DNA of 15,094 nucleotides from CAZSBB01 sp964605235 (GCA_964605235.1 CAZSBB010000067.1:1-15094), one strand, 5' to 3'; positions 1 through 7,971 are shown, counted from the first letter of the stretch. The notes: generated by a model not told the origin, from the sequence alone. Made by a program: numbers and translations.

Positions 1-1
1 A

Positions 2-70
2 TTGCTCAAGTGCCGCCTGGAGAAGGTGCGCACCAACGCCGAGTTCTTGCTGACGATGAATCTGAACTGA
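2..70 (+). CDS. C-terminal end of an unidentified protein (partial at left edge)
   Basis: An open frame enters from the left edge and ends in TGA at 68-70, giving about 22 residues that end in EFLLTMNLN. The mix of charged and hydrophobic residues is plausible for a helical C-terminus, and the stop lies 5 nt before a REP-like palindrome, a common place for such elements. The fragment is too short to name a family, and it could be a chance frame. An overlapping frame starting at GTG 10 is more likely just an extension upstream of the RAYT gene. Confidence 0.3.
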   Translation: MLKCRLEKVRTNAEFLLTMNLN

Positions 71-75
71 ATACT

Positions 76-97
76 GGCGAGCAAGCTCGCCAGCTAA
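76..97 (-). repeat. Left REP-like palindrome beside the RAYT gene
   Basis: Read on the minus strand this is a TTAGC tag, one variable base, arm GGCGAGC, a 2-nt centre TT, and arm GCTCGCC. On the plus strand the stem can be extended to 9 bp (74-82 with 85-93). It matches the element at 666-687 at 20 of 22 positions but points the opposite way, so the pair brackets the transposase gene. The tag plus imperfect palindrome layout is that of REP sequences, whose classical tag is GTAG or similar. It ends 5 nt before the RAYT start codon. Confidence 0.75.
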
Positions 98-102
98 ACG
101 TG

Positions 103-669
103 ATGGTGATCGCCTATCACCTGATTCTGAGTTGTTATGGGTTCTGGTTGCCCAACGACCCGCGCGGCTCGTGGTCCAGCGATGTACGGGTTCCGGCGTT
201 GCGCCACTTCGGGCCCGCCACCAAAGTCACCACGCACCGATCCGTAGCCCACATCGCCCACGATCGCCAGCAGCGCGTGGCAGCCAAACAAGCCTTGGCG
301 CATCCGCCGGTGAAGCTGTCGGGTCAGCAGGCGCGGGCGGTGGCGCATGGACTTGCCGTGGCCCAGCAAAGACACGATCTGCAGATGTATGCCGCGGCTG
401 TGATGCCGGATCATGTGCACACGGTCATCGCACGCCACCCCAGCCTGGACAGCGCAGCAATCAGCCGTCGCTTGAAGGCGGCTGCGACGCAAAGTGTGAA
501 CGCGGAGGGCGTGGGCCTTGGTCGTTCCCTGTGGGCCAAAGGGCAATGGGTGGTTTTTCTGCATACCCCCGAAGATGTTCGCCGCACCATGGCATACGTT
601 GACGACAACCCGCGCCGCGCCGGATTACGCCCGCAGCGCTGGCGCTTCGTGATCCCATACCCCGCTTAG
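103..669 (+). CDS. REP-associated tyrosine transposase (RAYT, Y1_Tnp/IS200-like)
   Basis: A 188-aa single-domain HUH nuclease of the Y1 transposase superfamily. Members nick single-stranded DNA at REP palindromes through a covalent tyrosine link. The N-terminus carries YGFWLPNDPRGSWS, a signature of one RAYT clade. The metal-binding HUH motif is MPDHVHTVI (His104 and His106). The likely nucleophile is Tyr165 in AYVDDNPRRAGL, followed by a C-terminal WRFVIPYP. The ATG at 103 is preferred because family similarity begins there; the frame is open back to GTG 10, and GTG 100 is also possible. No Shine-Dalgarno sequence is seen. The gene is bracketed by two inverted REP-like palindromes, and its TAG stop lies inside the right one. 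All key residues are present, so the protein may be active. A second, divergent relative lies at 12568-13209. Confidence 0.87.
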   Translation: MVIAYHLILSCYGFWLPNDPRGSWSSDVRVPALRHFGPATKVTTHRSVAHIAHDRQQRVAAKQALAHPPVKLSGQQARAVAHGLAVAQQRHDLQMYAAAVMPDHVHTVIARHPSLDSAAISRRLKAAATQSVNAEGVGLGRSLWAKGQWVVFLHTPEDVRRTMAYVDDNPRRAGLRPQRWRFVIPYPA

Positions 670-687
670 CGGGCGAGCTCGCTCGCC
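666..687 (+). repeat. Right REP-like palindrome, overlapping the RAYT stop codon
   Basis: TTAGC tag, variable G, arm GGCGAGC, centre TC, arm GCTCGCC. It is the inverted mate of the copy at 76-97. The stem can be drawn as an 8-bp pairing, 671-678 with 681-688. The TAG stop of the transposase (667-669) is part of the tag. The convergent beta-helix gene ends at 693, only 5 nt after the palindrome, so the hairpin could also act as a shared bidirectional transcript end, although no T-tract follows. No third copy was found by eye in the window. Confidence 0.75.
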
Positions 688-692
688 CAACC

Positions 693-3600
693 TCACTCCC
701 ACACCACGCCCACCGGCAGCGCCGCGCCAGGTTTGAGCGCTGCCCCATTCCACGCTTGCACCAGCGCCGCATCCGCTGCCGCCGCGCGCCCGCGCAGGGG
801 GCTGTCGGGTTTGAGCCGGTAATCGCCCTGCTCGACGTTGACGAAGCCCGCATCCACACCATCCCGCGCGCACAGGGCGTTGTCCTGTTCATCCAGCTTC
901 GCGCCCACGCCGCTGCTGTCGTGGACGTAGAACCGCTCGGTCACGCCATTGCCCCAGAAAATGTTGTTGGCAGCCGTCACCACGGAGCCGGACACATCCA
1001 GCCCCTGGCCGCCGACGCCCTCGGGATCGACGCCCGGATTGTTGCCCACGATGGTGTTGTGCCGCAGCACCGCTTTGGAAGCGACATTGGTGCCGCCGTC
1101 CACTTTCACCCCAGCCGCGTAAGTGCTGGAATGATTGGCGACGATCAGATTGTTGATGACCAGACCCACAGCGCCTTCATCCAGATGCAGACCGCCGCCG
1201 GAGTGGCCACGGTTGCCGGCAATCAGATTGCGGTCGAAGGTGACCTGGCCGCCCACGGCAATCGCGCCGCCGCCGACGCCGGAGCGTTCGCCGCCCCATT
1301 CGGAATTGCCGCCGTTGCGGAGGATCACATTCGCCTGCACCAGTCCGTTGCAACTGATGGAGAGTCCACCACCATGGGTGACGCCGACGACCAGGTTGTT
1401 AGCGATCTCATTGCCGCGCACCAGCGCCTCGCCGGGTGCATTCCCGCCCGCCGCGATGCTCAGTCCGCCGCCAAAGTCTTTCCCGACGTTGTGGGAGAAG
1501 CGGCATTCGATCACTTCGATCCGCGTTCCCGTGAGCCGCGCCCCGCCGCCGGTGCGCAGCTCGGCGGTGTGTTGGTGGTCGGTGAATTGGCCATTGTCGT
1601 GGATATCGCAATCACGCAGCGCCGTGCGCCGCCCGCCTTCCCACCCGAGCACCTGCACGCCGCTGGCGCCGCCGGTGATTTCCAGACTCTCCAGCAGCAC
1701 CAGGGCGAAGTTGTTGCATGTCAGCACGGGTCGGGTGGCGTCCTCCGCGCGAATCATGCTGCGTCCCGTGCGCTTCTGAAAGCTGGCCTCATACCCGCCG
1801 ACCAGCATCAAGCCCAGTCGCTTCCCCGCCTGATCGTCCTCATTGCCCAGCGTCGCGCGATGCTCACCCTGCGTCAGCCGGATGAGCAAGGTCTGGTTGG
1901 GCTGGTGCAAGGCCCAGGCTTCCGCCAGCGTACGCAGCGGTCGGCGCACGGAGCCATCGCCGCCGGGACTCGCCTGGGCGTCCACGTGCACGGCCCGGAT
2001 GCTGGGCTCCTGCTCCAGTAGCGTCAGGATCAACACTTCATCATCACGCTGCGGCGGCAGGGATGGGCGCGGCAGTTGATTGAGATCATCCGGGTACAAC
2101 TGGCCTAACTCCGGCGCTGCAGATGGCGTGGACGGGGCGGGCGCTGTGATGGTGGTGCTGCTGGACGATGTGCTGGCGGCGGGAACGCGTCGTTCAGGGA
2201 TGGCTCGGGCCGGTGCGGCCGCCTCCGCGCTGGGCCCGTTCCCGCGCGTGGCAGCGGTCAGCATCCACGCTGGCGCCCAGGCAATCTGCGCTGCGGGTTG
2301 GCCCGCCCATTCCCAGGCTCCGACATCCACGCCGCTGCCCGCTGGCCGCACCTGCTCGGCGAGATCCGCCGCCGGCGCGTTCCATTGCTCCGGCACCGCC
2401 CAACTCGGCCACGGCGGCAGCTTGGGCGGCAGGGGGTTAAAGCGATTAAACGGCGGCACCCGCTGGGCCACATGCTGACGCGCATCTTCAGCGAGCATCT
2501 GCGCCGTGGCTTGCCGCGCGTAATCATTCGTGATTGCGTCGATGCCGGCATCGATCAGCGCACTGCCCGGCGCAGGCTGCAACCGTAAAGCGCGGGCTGG
2601 CCCTTCATGCTCCTGCACTGCCGCCAGCGCCAGCAGGGAACCGAGCGCCAGCAGGTCGTTCGCCTGCGCCAACGTCAAATGCGTGGTCCGCGCGGCGCGC
2701 CCACCTTCAGCGACCTGTTCGAGCCAGGTCGCCAGCGGGACAAAACTCGGCTGCTCGTTTTCATCGCTGGTGTTCGCCCGCAATCGGCCGACCAACACGT
2801 TGCCCGCCAGCAGGTTGCCGGCAATCCGGGCGTGGGGCGTGATGCCGAACACCGCCACCGCGCAGCCGAGGTTGTTCCACCGGCCGCTGGTGTCGTCGCT
2901 GCCGTCGCCGTTGGCGTCATGAAAGGTGTGGACGAACAGGTTGTTCAGGAAGGTGTTGCCGGTGACGGTGCTGTAGGGTTCGATCAGCGGATTGTCGGTA
3001 TAGCTGTTGCGGACGTCGGCATTGATCATCAGCGCCGCCCGGCCGCGCCCCGGCTGAATGACGGTGTTGTTGGCGATGAGGTTGAAATGACAGCCATGTC
3101 CGCCGGCGTTGCCGTTCCACAGCACGATGCCCGAGGCGACATTGCCCCAGAGGAGGTTGTTGCGGATGACGCAGCCGCGCACGCTTTCGAGGTTGATCGC
3201 GCCGCCGCCGCCGGGGTAGCGTTGGCGTTGCTCGGGCCAGCCGCCACCGTTGTTGAAGATCAGATTATGTTCGATGACCGAGCTGGTGCAGACGCCGCCG
3301 TAGGGCGGGGGCGCCCATTCGTCGGCATTGGTGGCGTTGAGTTGGATGCCGCTGGAGCCGTTGGAATGGACGATGTTGTGGTGGATGCGGTTGCCGCCGC
3401 TGGGATTGGACAGGTACAGGCCATGCTCCGTGCGGGAGCCGGCGAGCACGCAGTGGTGGACTTCCACTTCACTCATCGCGCCGGTGAAAACCGCCCAATC
3501 GCCGAAGTCGTGGATGTGGCAATGGTGGATGTGCAGGTCGCGGAACATCTGGCCGGGGGCGAAGTGTCCGCCAGTCCATTGGCCGCCGTCAGCCCAGGCG

Positions 3601-4055
3601 TACTGATGGCAACCGATGCCCGCGCGGCTGGGGCGCGTGGAAGTTCGGACCCGGCCGGATTCACCGGTGCCGATGATTTCGAAGTAAGCGATTTCAAGAT
3701 GGCTGGAACGCTGGATATTGATGCCGTCGTGGTTGGCCGCCAGTGGTAATCGCGTCCCGTCGATGCGCGACAAGGGTTGGCCGTCGGGCCCGGCTGTGCC
3801 CAGCAGGCGAATGGGCTTTCCGGGGGCGCCGCGTTTGTCGTGGAAATTGCAGCCGGGGTAATCGCCGGGAGCCACACGGATGGTGTCGCCCGCCTGCGCT
3901 AGTTTGATGGCGGGATCAATAATGCGGAAGGGGCGCGCGGGTGAGCCATCGCCATCGTCGCGGCCGCGCTGGGCGTCGACGTGCAGGTCGCGCGCCAGCA
4001 AGGGGGATGCGCACAACGCCAGCAACGCCAAACCGACGAAGCGAAGTGATGGCAT
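693..4055 (-). CDS. Secreted right-handed parallel beta-helix protein, twin domains
   Basis: A 1120-aa exported protein. Residues 1-22 form a signal peptide ending in ASPLLA-R. Two pectate-lyase-like beta-helix domains follow. Each opens with the same motif, HVDAQ near residue 25 and again at 690, followed by GDGS and a proline-containing turn (DUF1565-like start), then many short Asn-, His- and Gly-rich rungs such as HHNIVHSNGSSGIQL and RHNTIVGNNPG. A Ser/Thr/Ala/Pro-rich linker at roughly 605-665 separates the domains. The segment DANGDGSDD in the first domain resembles a calcium loop. Proteins of this fold bind or cleave polysaccharides; the catalytic residues cannot be assigned by eye, so lyase activity is only possible. 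ATG 4055 has an AAGGA ribosome site 6 nt upstream. It is transcribed divergently from the PQQ-LamG gene. The long plus-strand frames across it are GC shadows. Confidence 0.88.
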   Translation of the reverse strand: MPSLRFVGLALLALCASPLLARDLHVDAQRGRDDGDGSPARPFRIIDPAIKLAQAGDTIRVAPGDYPGCNFHDKRGAPGKPIRLLGTAGPDGQPLSRIDGTRLPLAANHDGINIQRSSHLEIAYFEIIGTGESGRVRTSTRPSRAGIGCHQYAWADGGQWTGGHFAPGQMFRDLHIHHCHIHDFGDWAVFTGAMSEVEVHHCVLAGSRTEHGLYLSNPSGGNRIHHNIVHSNGSSGIQLNATNADEWAPPPYGGVCTSSVIEHNLIFNNGGGWPEQRQRYPGGGGAINLESVRGCVIRNNLLWGNVASGIVLWNGNAGGHGCHFNLIANNTVIQPGRGRAALMINADVRNSYTDNPLIEPYSTVTGNTFLNNLFVHTFHDANGDGSDDTSGRWNNLGCAVAVFGITPHARIAGNLLAGNVLVGRLRANTSDENEQPSFVPLATWLEQVAEGGRAARTTHLTLAQANDLLALGSLLALAAVQEHEGPARALRLQPAPGSALIDAGIDAITNDYARQATAQMLAEDARQHVAQRVPPFNRFNPLPPKLPPWPSWAVPEQWNAPAADLAEQVRPAGSGVDVGAWEWAGQPAAQIAWAPAWMLTAATRGNGPSAEAAAPARAIPERRVPAASTSSSSTTITAPAPSTPSAAPELGQLYPDDLNQLPRPSLPPQRDDEVLILTLLEQEPSIRAVHVDAQASPGGDGSVRRPLRTLAEAWALHQPNQTLLIRLTQGEHRATLGNEDDQAGKRLGLMLVGGYEASFQKRTGRSMIRAEDATRPVLTCNNFALVLLESLEITGGASGVQVLGWEGGRRTALRDCDIHDNGQFTDHQHTAELRTGGGARLTGTRIEVIECRFSHNVGKDFGGGLSIAAGGNAPGEALVRGNEIANNLVVGVTHGGGLSISCNGLVQANVILRNGGNSEWGGERSGVGGGAIAVGGQVTFDRNLIAGNRGHSGGGLHLDEGAVGLVINNLIVANHSSTYAAGVKVDGGTNVASKAVLRHNTIVGNNPGVDPEGVGGQGLDVSGSVVTAANNIFWGNGVTERFYVHDSSGVGAKLDEQDNALCARDGVDAGFVNVEQGDYRLKPDSPLRGRAAAADAALVQAWNGAALKPGAALPVGVVWE

Positions 4056-4105
4056 GGATTATCCTTGGGGGAGTGTCGCCAGCGGCTTGAGACGCCGGTT
4101 AATTG

Positions 4106-4135
4106 ATTGTGCGCTGGCGTGGTGCTGTTTGTCCA
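4106..4135 (-). promoter_or_regulatory. Candidate promoter of the beta-helix gene
   Basis: On the minus strand TGGACA (4130-4135) and CACAAT (4106-4111) are separated by 18 nt. They match the sigma-70 boxes at 5 of 6 and 4 of 6 positions. A start near 4100 would give a leader of about 45 nt that includes the AAGGA site. Promoter rules for this group are uncertain. Confidence 0.35.
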
Positions 4136-4204
4136 GCAAAATCAGCGCTGCCACGATTCCGCAGCGTGCCCTGATGGACAGGATCGCTACGGTCGAAATT
4201 CGCA

Positions 4205-4233
4205 TTTTGCTCTGGCGGGGGGTGGTCTAGGAT
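4205..4233 (+). promoter_or_regulatory. Candidate promoter of the PQQ-LamG gene
   Basis: TAGGAT (4228-4233) is a fair -10 box. The -35 region 17 nt upstream is only TTTTGC, so the call rests mainly on the -10 and on its position in the divergent spacer. Transcription would begin near 4240, about 55 nt before the preferred GTG start. Confidence 0.28.
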
Positions 4234-4283
4234 AGAACCATGCGCCCGGCGCCTCGCGCGCCTGATGCAGCTCAGACGCCGAT

Positions 4284-4289
4284 GGAGGG
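4284..4289 (+). promoter_or_regulatory. Ribosome binding site that decides the PQQ-LamG start
   Basis: GGAGGG lies 5 nt before GTG 4295. The in-frame ATG at 4265 has no purine-rich site and would put ten extra residues with many arginines before the signal peptide. Starting at 4295 gives a compact signal peptide beginning MRIRLIIMLILC. Confidence 0.6.
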
Positions 4290-4294
4290 TTGTG

Positions 4295-6319
4295 GTGCGG
4301 ATTCGCCTCATCATCATGCTGATCTTGTGTGCTGCCATCCCAGGTCTGGCGGCGGACTGGCCGCAGTGGCGCGGCCCGGGGCGCGACGGCGTCAGCAGTG
4401 AAGCCAGTGGTTGGGACGGTTCCTGGCCGGTGCAGCGGTTATGGTCGGCGCGGCTGGGGCCGGGCTCCACTTCGCCGATCGTGGTGGCGGATCGGGTTTA
4501 TGTGCTGGGTTGGAAAGGTCCCGACGGTTTGGCCCACCAGCCCAGGTCGGGGCACGATGTCCTGCACTGCCTGCACGCCGACACCGGCAACGAGCTTTGG
4601 CAGGCAGCGACGCCCGCGCCATACCATGGCCGCAAACGCATCGGCGATGAAGGGCAGTACGGCGGGCCGTCGGGCACGCCCACCTACGATCCGCGCACCG
4701 GGTGTTTGTTCATCCTCAGCAACGATGGCCAACTCCGCGCTCACGATCCGCAGGCGCAAGGTCGGCCGACCTGGTCGTTGAACTTGTACGACCGTTTCGA
4801 GGTTCCGCAGCGGCCCAGCGTCGGCGGCGGCCAGCGCGACTTCGGTTACACCGGCTCGCCCTTGCTCTATGAAGATCAGGTCATCGTTGAAGTGGGAGCG
4901 ACCCAGGGAACGGTGATGAGCTTCAGCGCAACCGATGGCGCGCTGCGCTGGCGCTCCCAATACGTCGGTCCGGCGGGGCACACCTCCGGTCCGGTGCTGC
5001 TGCAGATCAACGGGCGCCCCGCGCTGGCGGTGCTCACCCTGCGCGAACTGGTGCTGCTGCGTCTGGATGCCCATCACGCCGGCCAGACCCTGGCGACCTA
5101 TCCCTGGGCGACCGAGTTCGGCTGCAACATTGCCACGCCGGCGGTGGTGGACAATGACCTCCTTCTCACCAGCAGTTACAACCGCCAACGCACCGAACGG
5201 CTGCATTTTGACGGGCAATCCTTGCGCCCGCTCTGGACTGGGCGCGCCCACGCCACCATCAGCACGCCCCTGGTTTATGGCGGTCTGGTTTATCTGCTGG
5301 ACAACAGCCTGCGCGCCTGTGACGCGGCCAGTGGCGCGGTGCGATGGAGCGCCCGCGGCTTCGGCCTGGGCAACGCCATCGCCACCGCCGATGGTCGCAT
5401 CATCGTGTACGGCCGCCGGGATGTGGCGCTGCTCGATCCGGAGGGTCAGGAACTGGCGCGCATCAAGGCGGTTACCGCGGGCTCGGAATATCCGCATCTG
5501 GCGCTGTCCAGTGGCCGCCTGCTGGTTAAGGATCGAGATGGCAACCTCGTCGCGCTGCGCTTGCCGACGGCCCGGGCGCCGCAGGCCGCACAGGAGCAGA
5601 CGCCGCCCCTGACCTCCACTTCGCCGCGGGACGGTCAGCCGACTTCCCCGGAGCGGACCACCGAATCCGACGGCAGGACAGCGTCGAAACGCGCGCCGGT
5701 TTTTTCCACCCATGGCGCCGGCTGGGCGTCCCTGGTTCCGCGCGGCGCCGCTCAAGCAACGGCGGACGGTCGGTTGGTGCTTGATGGCGGCGCGCTGCTG
5801 TTACCCCAGCACACCGCGGCTGTGCTGCTGCAAAGTTGTCAGGCCAGCGGGCAGTTGAGCATCGAGGCGCTCATCCAACCGGCTGCGGCAGGACAGACCG
5901 GGCCCGCGCGGATCATTTCATTTTCCAAGGATGCGCACGAACGCAACTTCACGCTCGGCCAGGAGGGGAATCGGCTGATTCTGCGCCTGCGCACCACCAC
6001 CACCAACCCCAACGGCATGAATCCGCAACTTGACCTGGGGCCCATATCGGTCGAACAGCCGCAGCATGTCGTGGTCAGTTTTCAAGCCGGTCAGGTGCGC
6101 TGCCATGTGGATGGCCGACTGCGGATGACCAGTGACGCCATCGGCGGCGCGCTGACCAACTGGGAGCCGTTCACGCTGCTGCTGGGCAATGAAGCAGGCG
6201 ACGCCCGGCCGTGGCGCGGCACGCTCAGCGGGGTGACACTTTGGGATCGGATCCTGAGCGATGATGAAGTCGCCGCCCGGGCGCGGAGCGCACGACAATC
6301 TGGCGCCGACCCGCTGTAA
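4295..6319 (+). CDS. Secreted PQQ-like beta-propeller protein with C-terminal LamG-like domain
   Basis: About 674 aa from GTG 4295. The signal peptide ends at PGLAA, followed at once by DWPQWRGPGRDGVS, the hallmark opening of PQQ-like propeller proteins of Planctomycetes and Verrucomicrobia. Residues about 25-425 contain propeller blades, for example TSPIVVADRVYVLG, HTSGPVLLQINGRPALAVLT and STPLVYGGLVYLLDN. A Pro/Thr/Ser-rich linker spans about 425-470. Residues about 470-674 resemble a concanavalin/LamG fold, with QLSIEALIQP, QHVVVSFQAGQVRCHVDG and GTLSGVTLWDRILSDDEV. Such proteins are usually periplasmic or surface proteins; whether this one binds PQQ is unknown, since many members are only structural propellers. 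It probably forms a transcription unit with the DUF1566 gene 59 nt downstream, as no terminator is seen between them. Confidence 0.88.
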   Translation: MRIRLIIMLILCAAIPGLAADWPQWRGPGRDGVSSEASGWDGSWPVQRLWSARLGPGSTSPIVVADRVYVLGWKGPDGLAHQPRSGHDVLHCLHADTGNELWQAATPAPYHGRKRIGDEGQYGGPSGTPTYDPRTGCLFILSNDGQLRAHDPQAQGRPTWSLNLYDRFEVPQRPSVGGGQRDFGYTGSPLLYEDQVIVEVGATQGTVMSFSATDGALRWRSQYVGPAGHTSGPVLLQINGRPALAVLTLRELVLLRLDAHHAGQTLATYPWATEFGCNIATPAVVDNDLLLTSSYNRQRTERLHFDGQSLRPLWTGRAHATISTPLVYGGLVYLLDNSLRACDAASGAVRWSARGFGLGNAIATADGRIIVYGRRDVALLDPEGQELARIKAVTAGSEYPHLALSSGRLLVKDRDGNLVALRLPTARAPQAAQEQTPPLTSTSPRDGQPTSPERTTESDGRTASKRAPVFSTHGAGWASLVPRGAAQATADGRLVLDGGALLLPQHTAAVLLQSCQASGQLSIEALIQPAAAGQTGPARIISFSKDAHERNFTLGQEGNRLILRLRTTTTNPNGMNPQLDLGPISVEQPQHVVVSFQAGQVRCHVDGRLRMTSDAIGGALTNWEPFTLLLGNEAGDARPWRGTLSGVTLWDRILSDDEVAARARSARQSGADPL

Positions 6320-6378
6320 TCTCGTCAATCACCCGCGCCTTGCGGATTCATGAGCAATAGATTTCCAAGGTCATCGTT

Positions 6379-7884
6379 GTGCCGAACATGAAGCCCAAAC
6401 GCCATATCCACTTGCTGTTTCTCATCTTGCTCTCATCTTCGCCGGCGCTCGCGCAGACGCCCGGTTTGAGCTACCCGATCGTGGACACCAGTCAGACCCG
6501 CTGTTACGACCAGCGGCGCGAGATCGCCTTCCCCGGTGCGACCTCCAACTGGTTTGGGCAGGACGGACAGTATGCCGGCCACGCGCCTCAGTATCGCAAC
6601 AACGGCGACGGCACCATCAGCGATCTGGTGACCGGCCTGATGTGGCAGGCGGACCCGGGCGCCAAAGTCACCTATGACGAAGCGGTTGCCGGCGCCGCCC
6701 GCTGTCGCACCGCCGGCTACGACGATTGGCGCTTACCCAGCATCAAAGAACTCTACTCGCTGATCCTGTTCTCCGGCATCGATCCCGATCCCCGCGCCGG
6801 CGACAGCACCGGCGTGCGCCCCTTCATCGACACCCGCTACTTCAAATTCCAGTATGGCAACCTTGCCGCCGGCGAGCGCATCATCGACTCCCAGTGGGCC
6901 AGCAGCACGCGCTACGTCGGCACCACCATGGGGAACAATCCCACCCTGTTCGGCGTCAACTTCGCCGACGGACGCATCAAGGGCTATCCCATTGTCGATC
7001 CGCGCGGACATCACAAGGGCTACTTCGCGCTCTACGTGCGCGGCAATCCCAGGTATGGCGTGAATGACTTCGTCAACCACGGCGACGGCACCGTCACCGA
7101 CCGCGCCACCGGGCTGATGTGGATGCAGGTCGACAGCGGAAGACTCAAGGCTGGCCCGCATCGCGACGGCAAACTCAACTGGCAGCAGGCGCTCGCCTGG
7201 GCGGAAGGCCTGACTTACGCCGGCTACGACGACTGGCGGCTGCCCAACGCCAAGGAACTGCAGAGCATCGTGGATTACAGCCGCGCCCCGGCCGTCACCC
7301 AATCCCCGGCGCTCGACCCGCTGTTCGACGCCACCACCATCCGCGCCGAGGAGGGGCGACGCGACTATCCGTTCTACTGGACCAGCACCACGCATGTCAG
7401 CCAGCGCGTCGGCGGGGGGGCGGCGGTGTATCTCGCCTTCGGCTCGGCTTACGGCTACCTGCGCGATCCACGCACGGGTGAGGTGCAACTGATGGATGTG
7501 CACGGCGCCGGCGCCCAGCGCAGCGATCCCAAAGCCGGCGACCCCAGCCGCTTTCCTCAGGGCGAAGGTCCCCAGGGCGATGTGATTCGCATCACCAATT
7601 TCGTCCGCTGCGTGCGTGGCGGGCAGGTCACGCGCTTGACCACCAGTGCGGTTGCACCTGACGAGCCGGTCAATGTCCAGACGTCTGGCGCTGCTGCCAA
7701 TGCCGACGACGGGCAGGCGTTCATGCAACGGCATGACCGCGACCGGGATGGAAAAATCTCCCGGCGCGAATTTCCCGGGCCAACTCAGCATTTCACGCAG
7801 TTCGACCGTAATCACGACGGCTATCTCACGGCTGAGGAAGCGCCCTCCGGGCCACCGCCGGAGCGACCAAGCCGTAACCGGTGA
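6379..7884 (+). CDS. Secreted twin-DUF1566 protein with C-terminal EF-hand pair
   Basis: A 501-aa exported protein. The signal peptide ends in SSSPALA-Q. Two DUF1566 (Lcl C-terminal-like) modules follow. Each begins with a near-identical phrase, NNGDGTISDLVTGLMW (from residue 74) and NHGDGTVTDRATGLMW (from about 233), and each contains AGYDDWRLP followed by KEL. The second ends in FVRCVRGG, as complete modules do. The tail carries two canonical calcium loops, DRDRDGKISRRE (453-464) and DRNHDGYLTAEE (476-487). DUF1566 is found in surface and periplasmic proteins of unknown function, so no reaction is claimed. GTG 6379 is chosen because AAGG lies 8 nt upstream; ATG 6388 is the alternative and keeps the signal peptide. 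A hairpin at 7902-7930 may end the unit. Confidence 0.85.
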   Translation: MPNMKPKRHIHLLFLILLSSSPALAQTPGLSYPIVDTSQTRCYDQRREIAFPGATSNWFGQDGQYAGHAPQYRNNGDGTISDLVTGLMWQADPGAKVTYDEAVAGAARCRTAGYDDWRLPSIKELYSLILFSGIDPDPRAGDSTGVRPFIDTRYFKFQYGNLAAGERIIDSQWASSTRYVGTTMGNNPTLFGVNFADGRIKGYPIVDPRGHHKGYFALYVRGNPRYGVNDFVNHGDGTVTDRATGLMWMQVDSGRLKAGPHRDGKLNWQQALAWAEGLTYAGYDDWRLPNAKELQSIVDYSRAPAVTQSPALDPLFDATTIRAEEGRRDYPFYWTSTTHVSQRVGGGAAVYLAFGSAYGYLRDPRTGEVQLMDVHGAGAQRSDPKAGDPSRFPQGEGPQGDVIRITNFVRCVRGGQVTRLTTSAVAPDEPVNVQTSGAAANADDGQAFMQRHDRDRDGKISRREFPGPTQHFTQFDRNHDGYLTAEEAPSGPPPERPSRNR

Positions 7885-7901
7885 TCCCCCGGCATGCTGA
7901 A

Positions 7902-7930
7902 CCGGCGGGCCATCCTGACCCGTCCGCCGG
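7902..7930 (+). terminator. Hairpin after the DUF1566 gene, possible terminator
   Basis: CCGGCGG (7902-7908) pairs with CCGCCGG (7924-7930) around a 15-nt loop. Only a weak T-run follows (GGTTGATTTTC), so it may be a poor intrinsic terminator. It lies between the DUF1566 stop and the likely promoter of the next gene. Confidence 0.4.
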
Positions 7931-7939
7931 CACGGTTGA

Positions 7940-7971
7940 TTTTCGCTGTCGCTGGGTGCGGTTACGATAAT
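7940..7971 (+). promoter_or_regulatory. Candidate promoter of the TIM-barrel isomerase gene
   Basis: A -10 box reads either TACGAT (7963-7968) or GATAAT (7966-7971). TTTTCG at 7940-7945 is a weak -35 at 17 nt from the first; a better TTGATT (7936-7941) is too far away at 21 nt. Transcription from here would give a leader of about 35 nt carrying the GAAGGA ribosome site. Confidence 0.33.

Noticed and set aside
756..2021. 421-aa plus-strand frame (and a 380-aa one at 2607-3749)
   Set aside because: Both lie wholly inside the beta-helix gene on the other strand and show no domain motifs; long antisense frames are expected at this GC content.
4439..5755. 438-aa minus-strand frame
   Set aside because: Shadow of the PQQ-LamG gene, which has a signal peptide, a ribosome site and clear family motifs.
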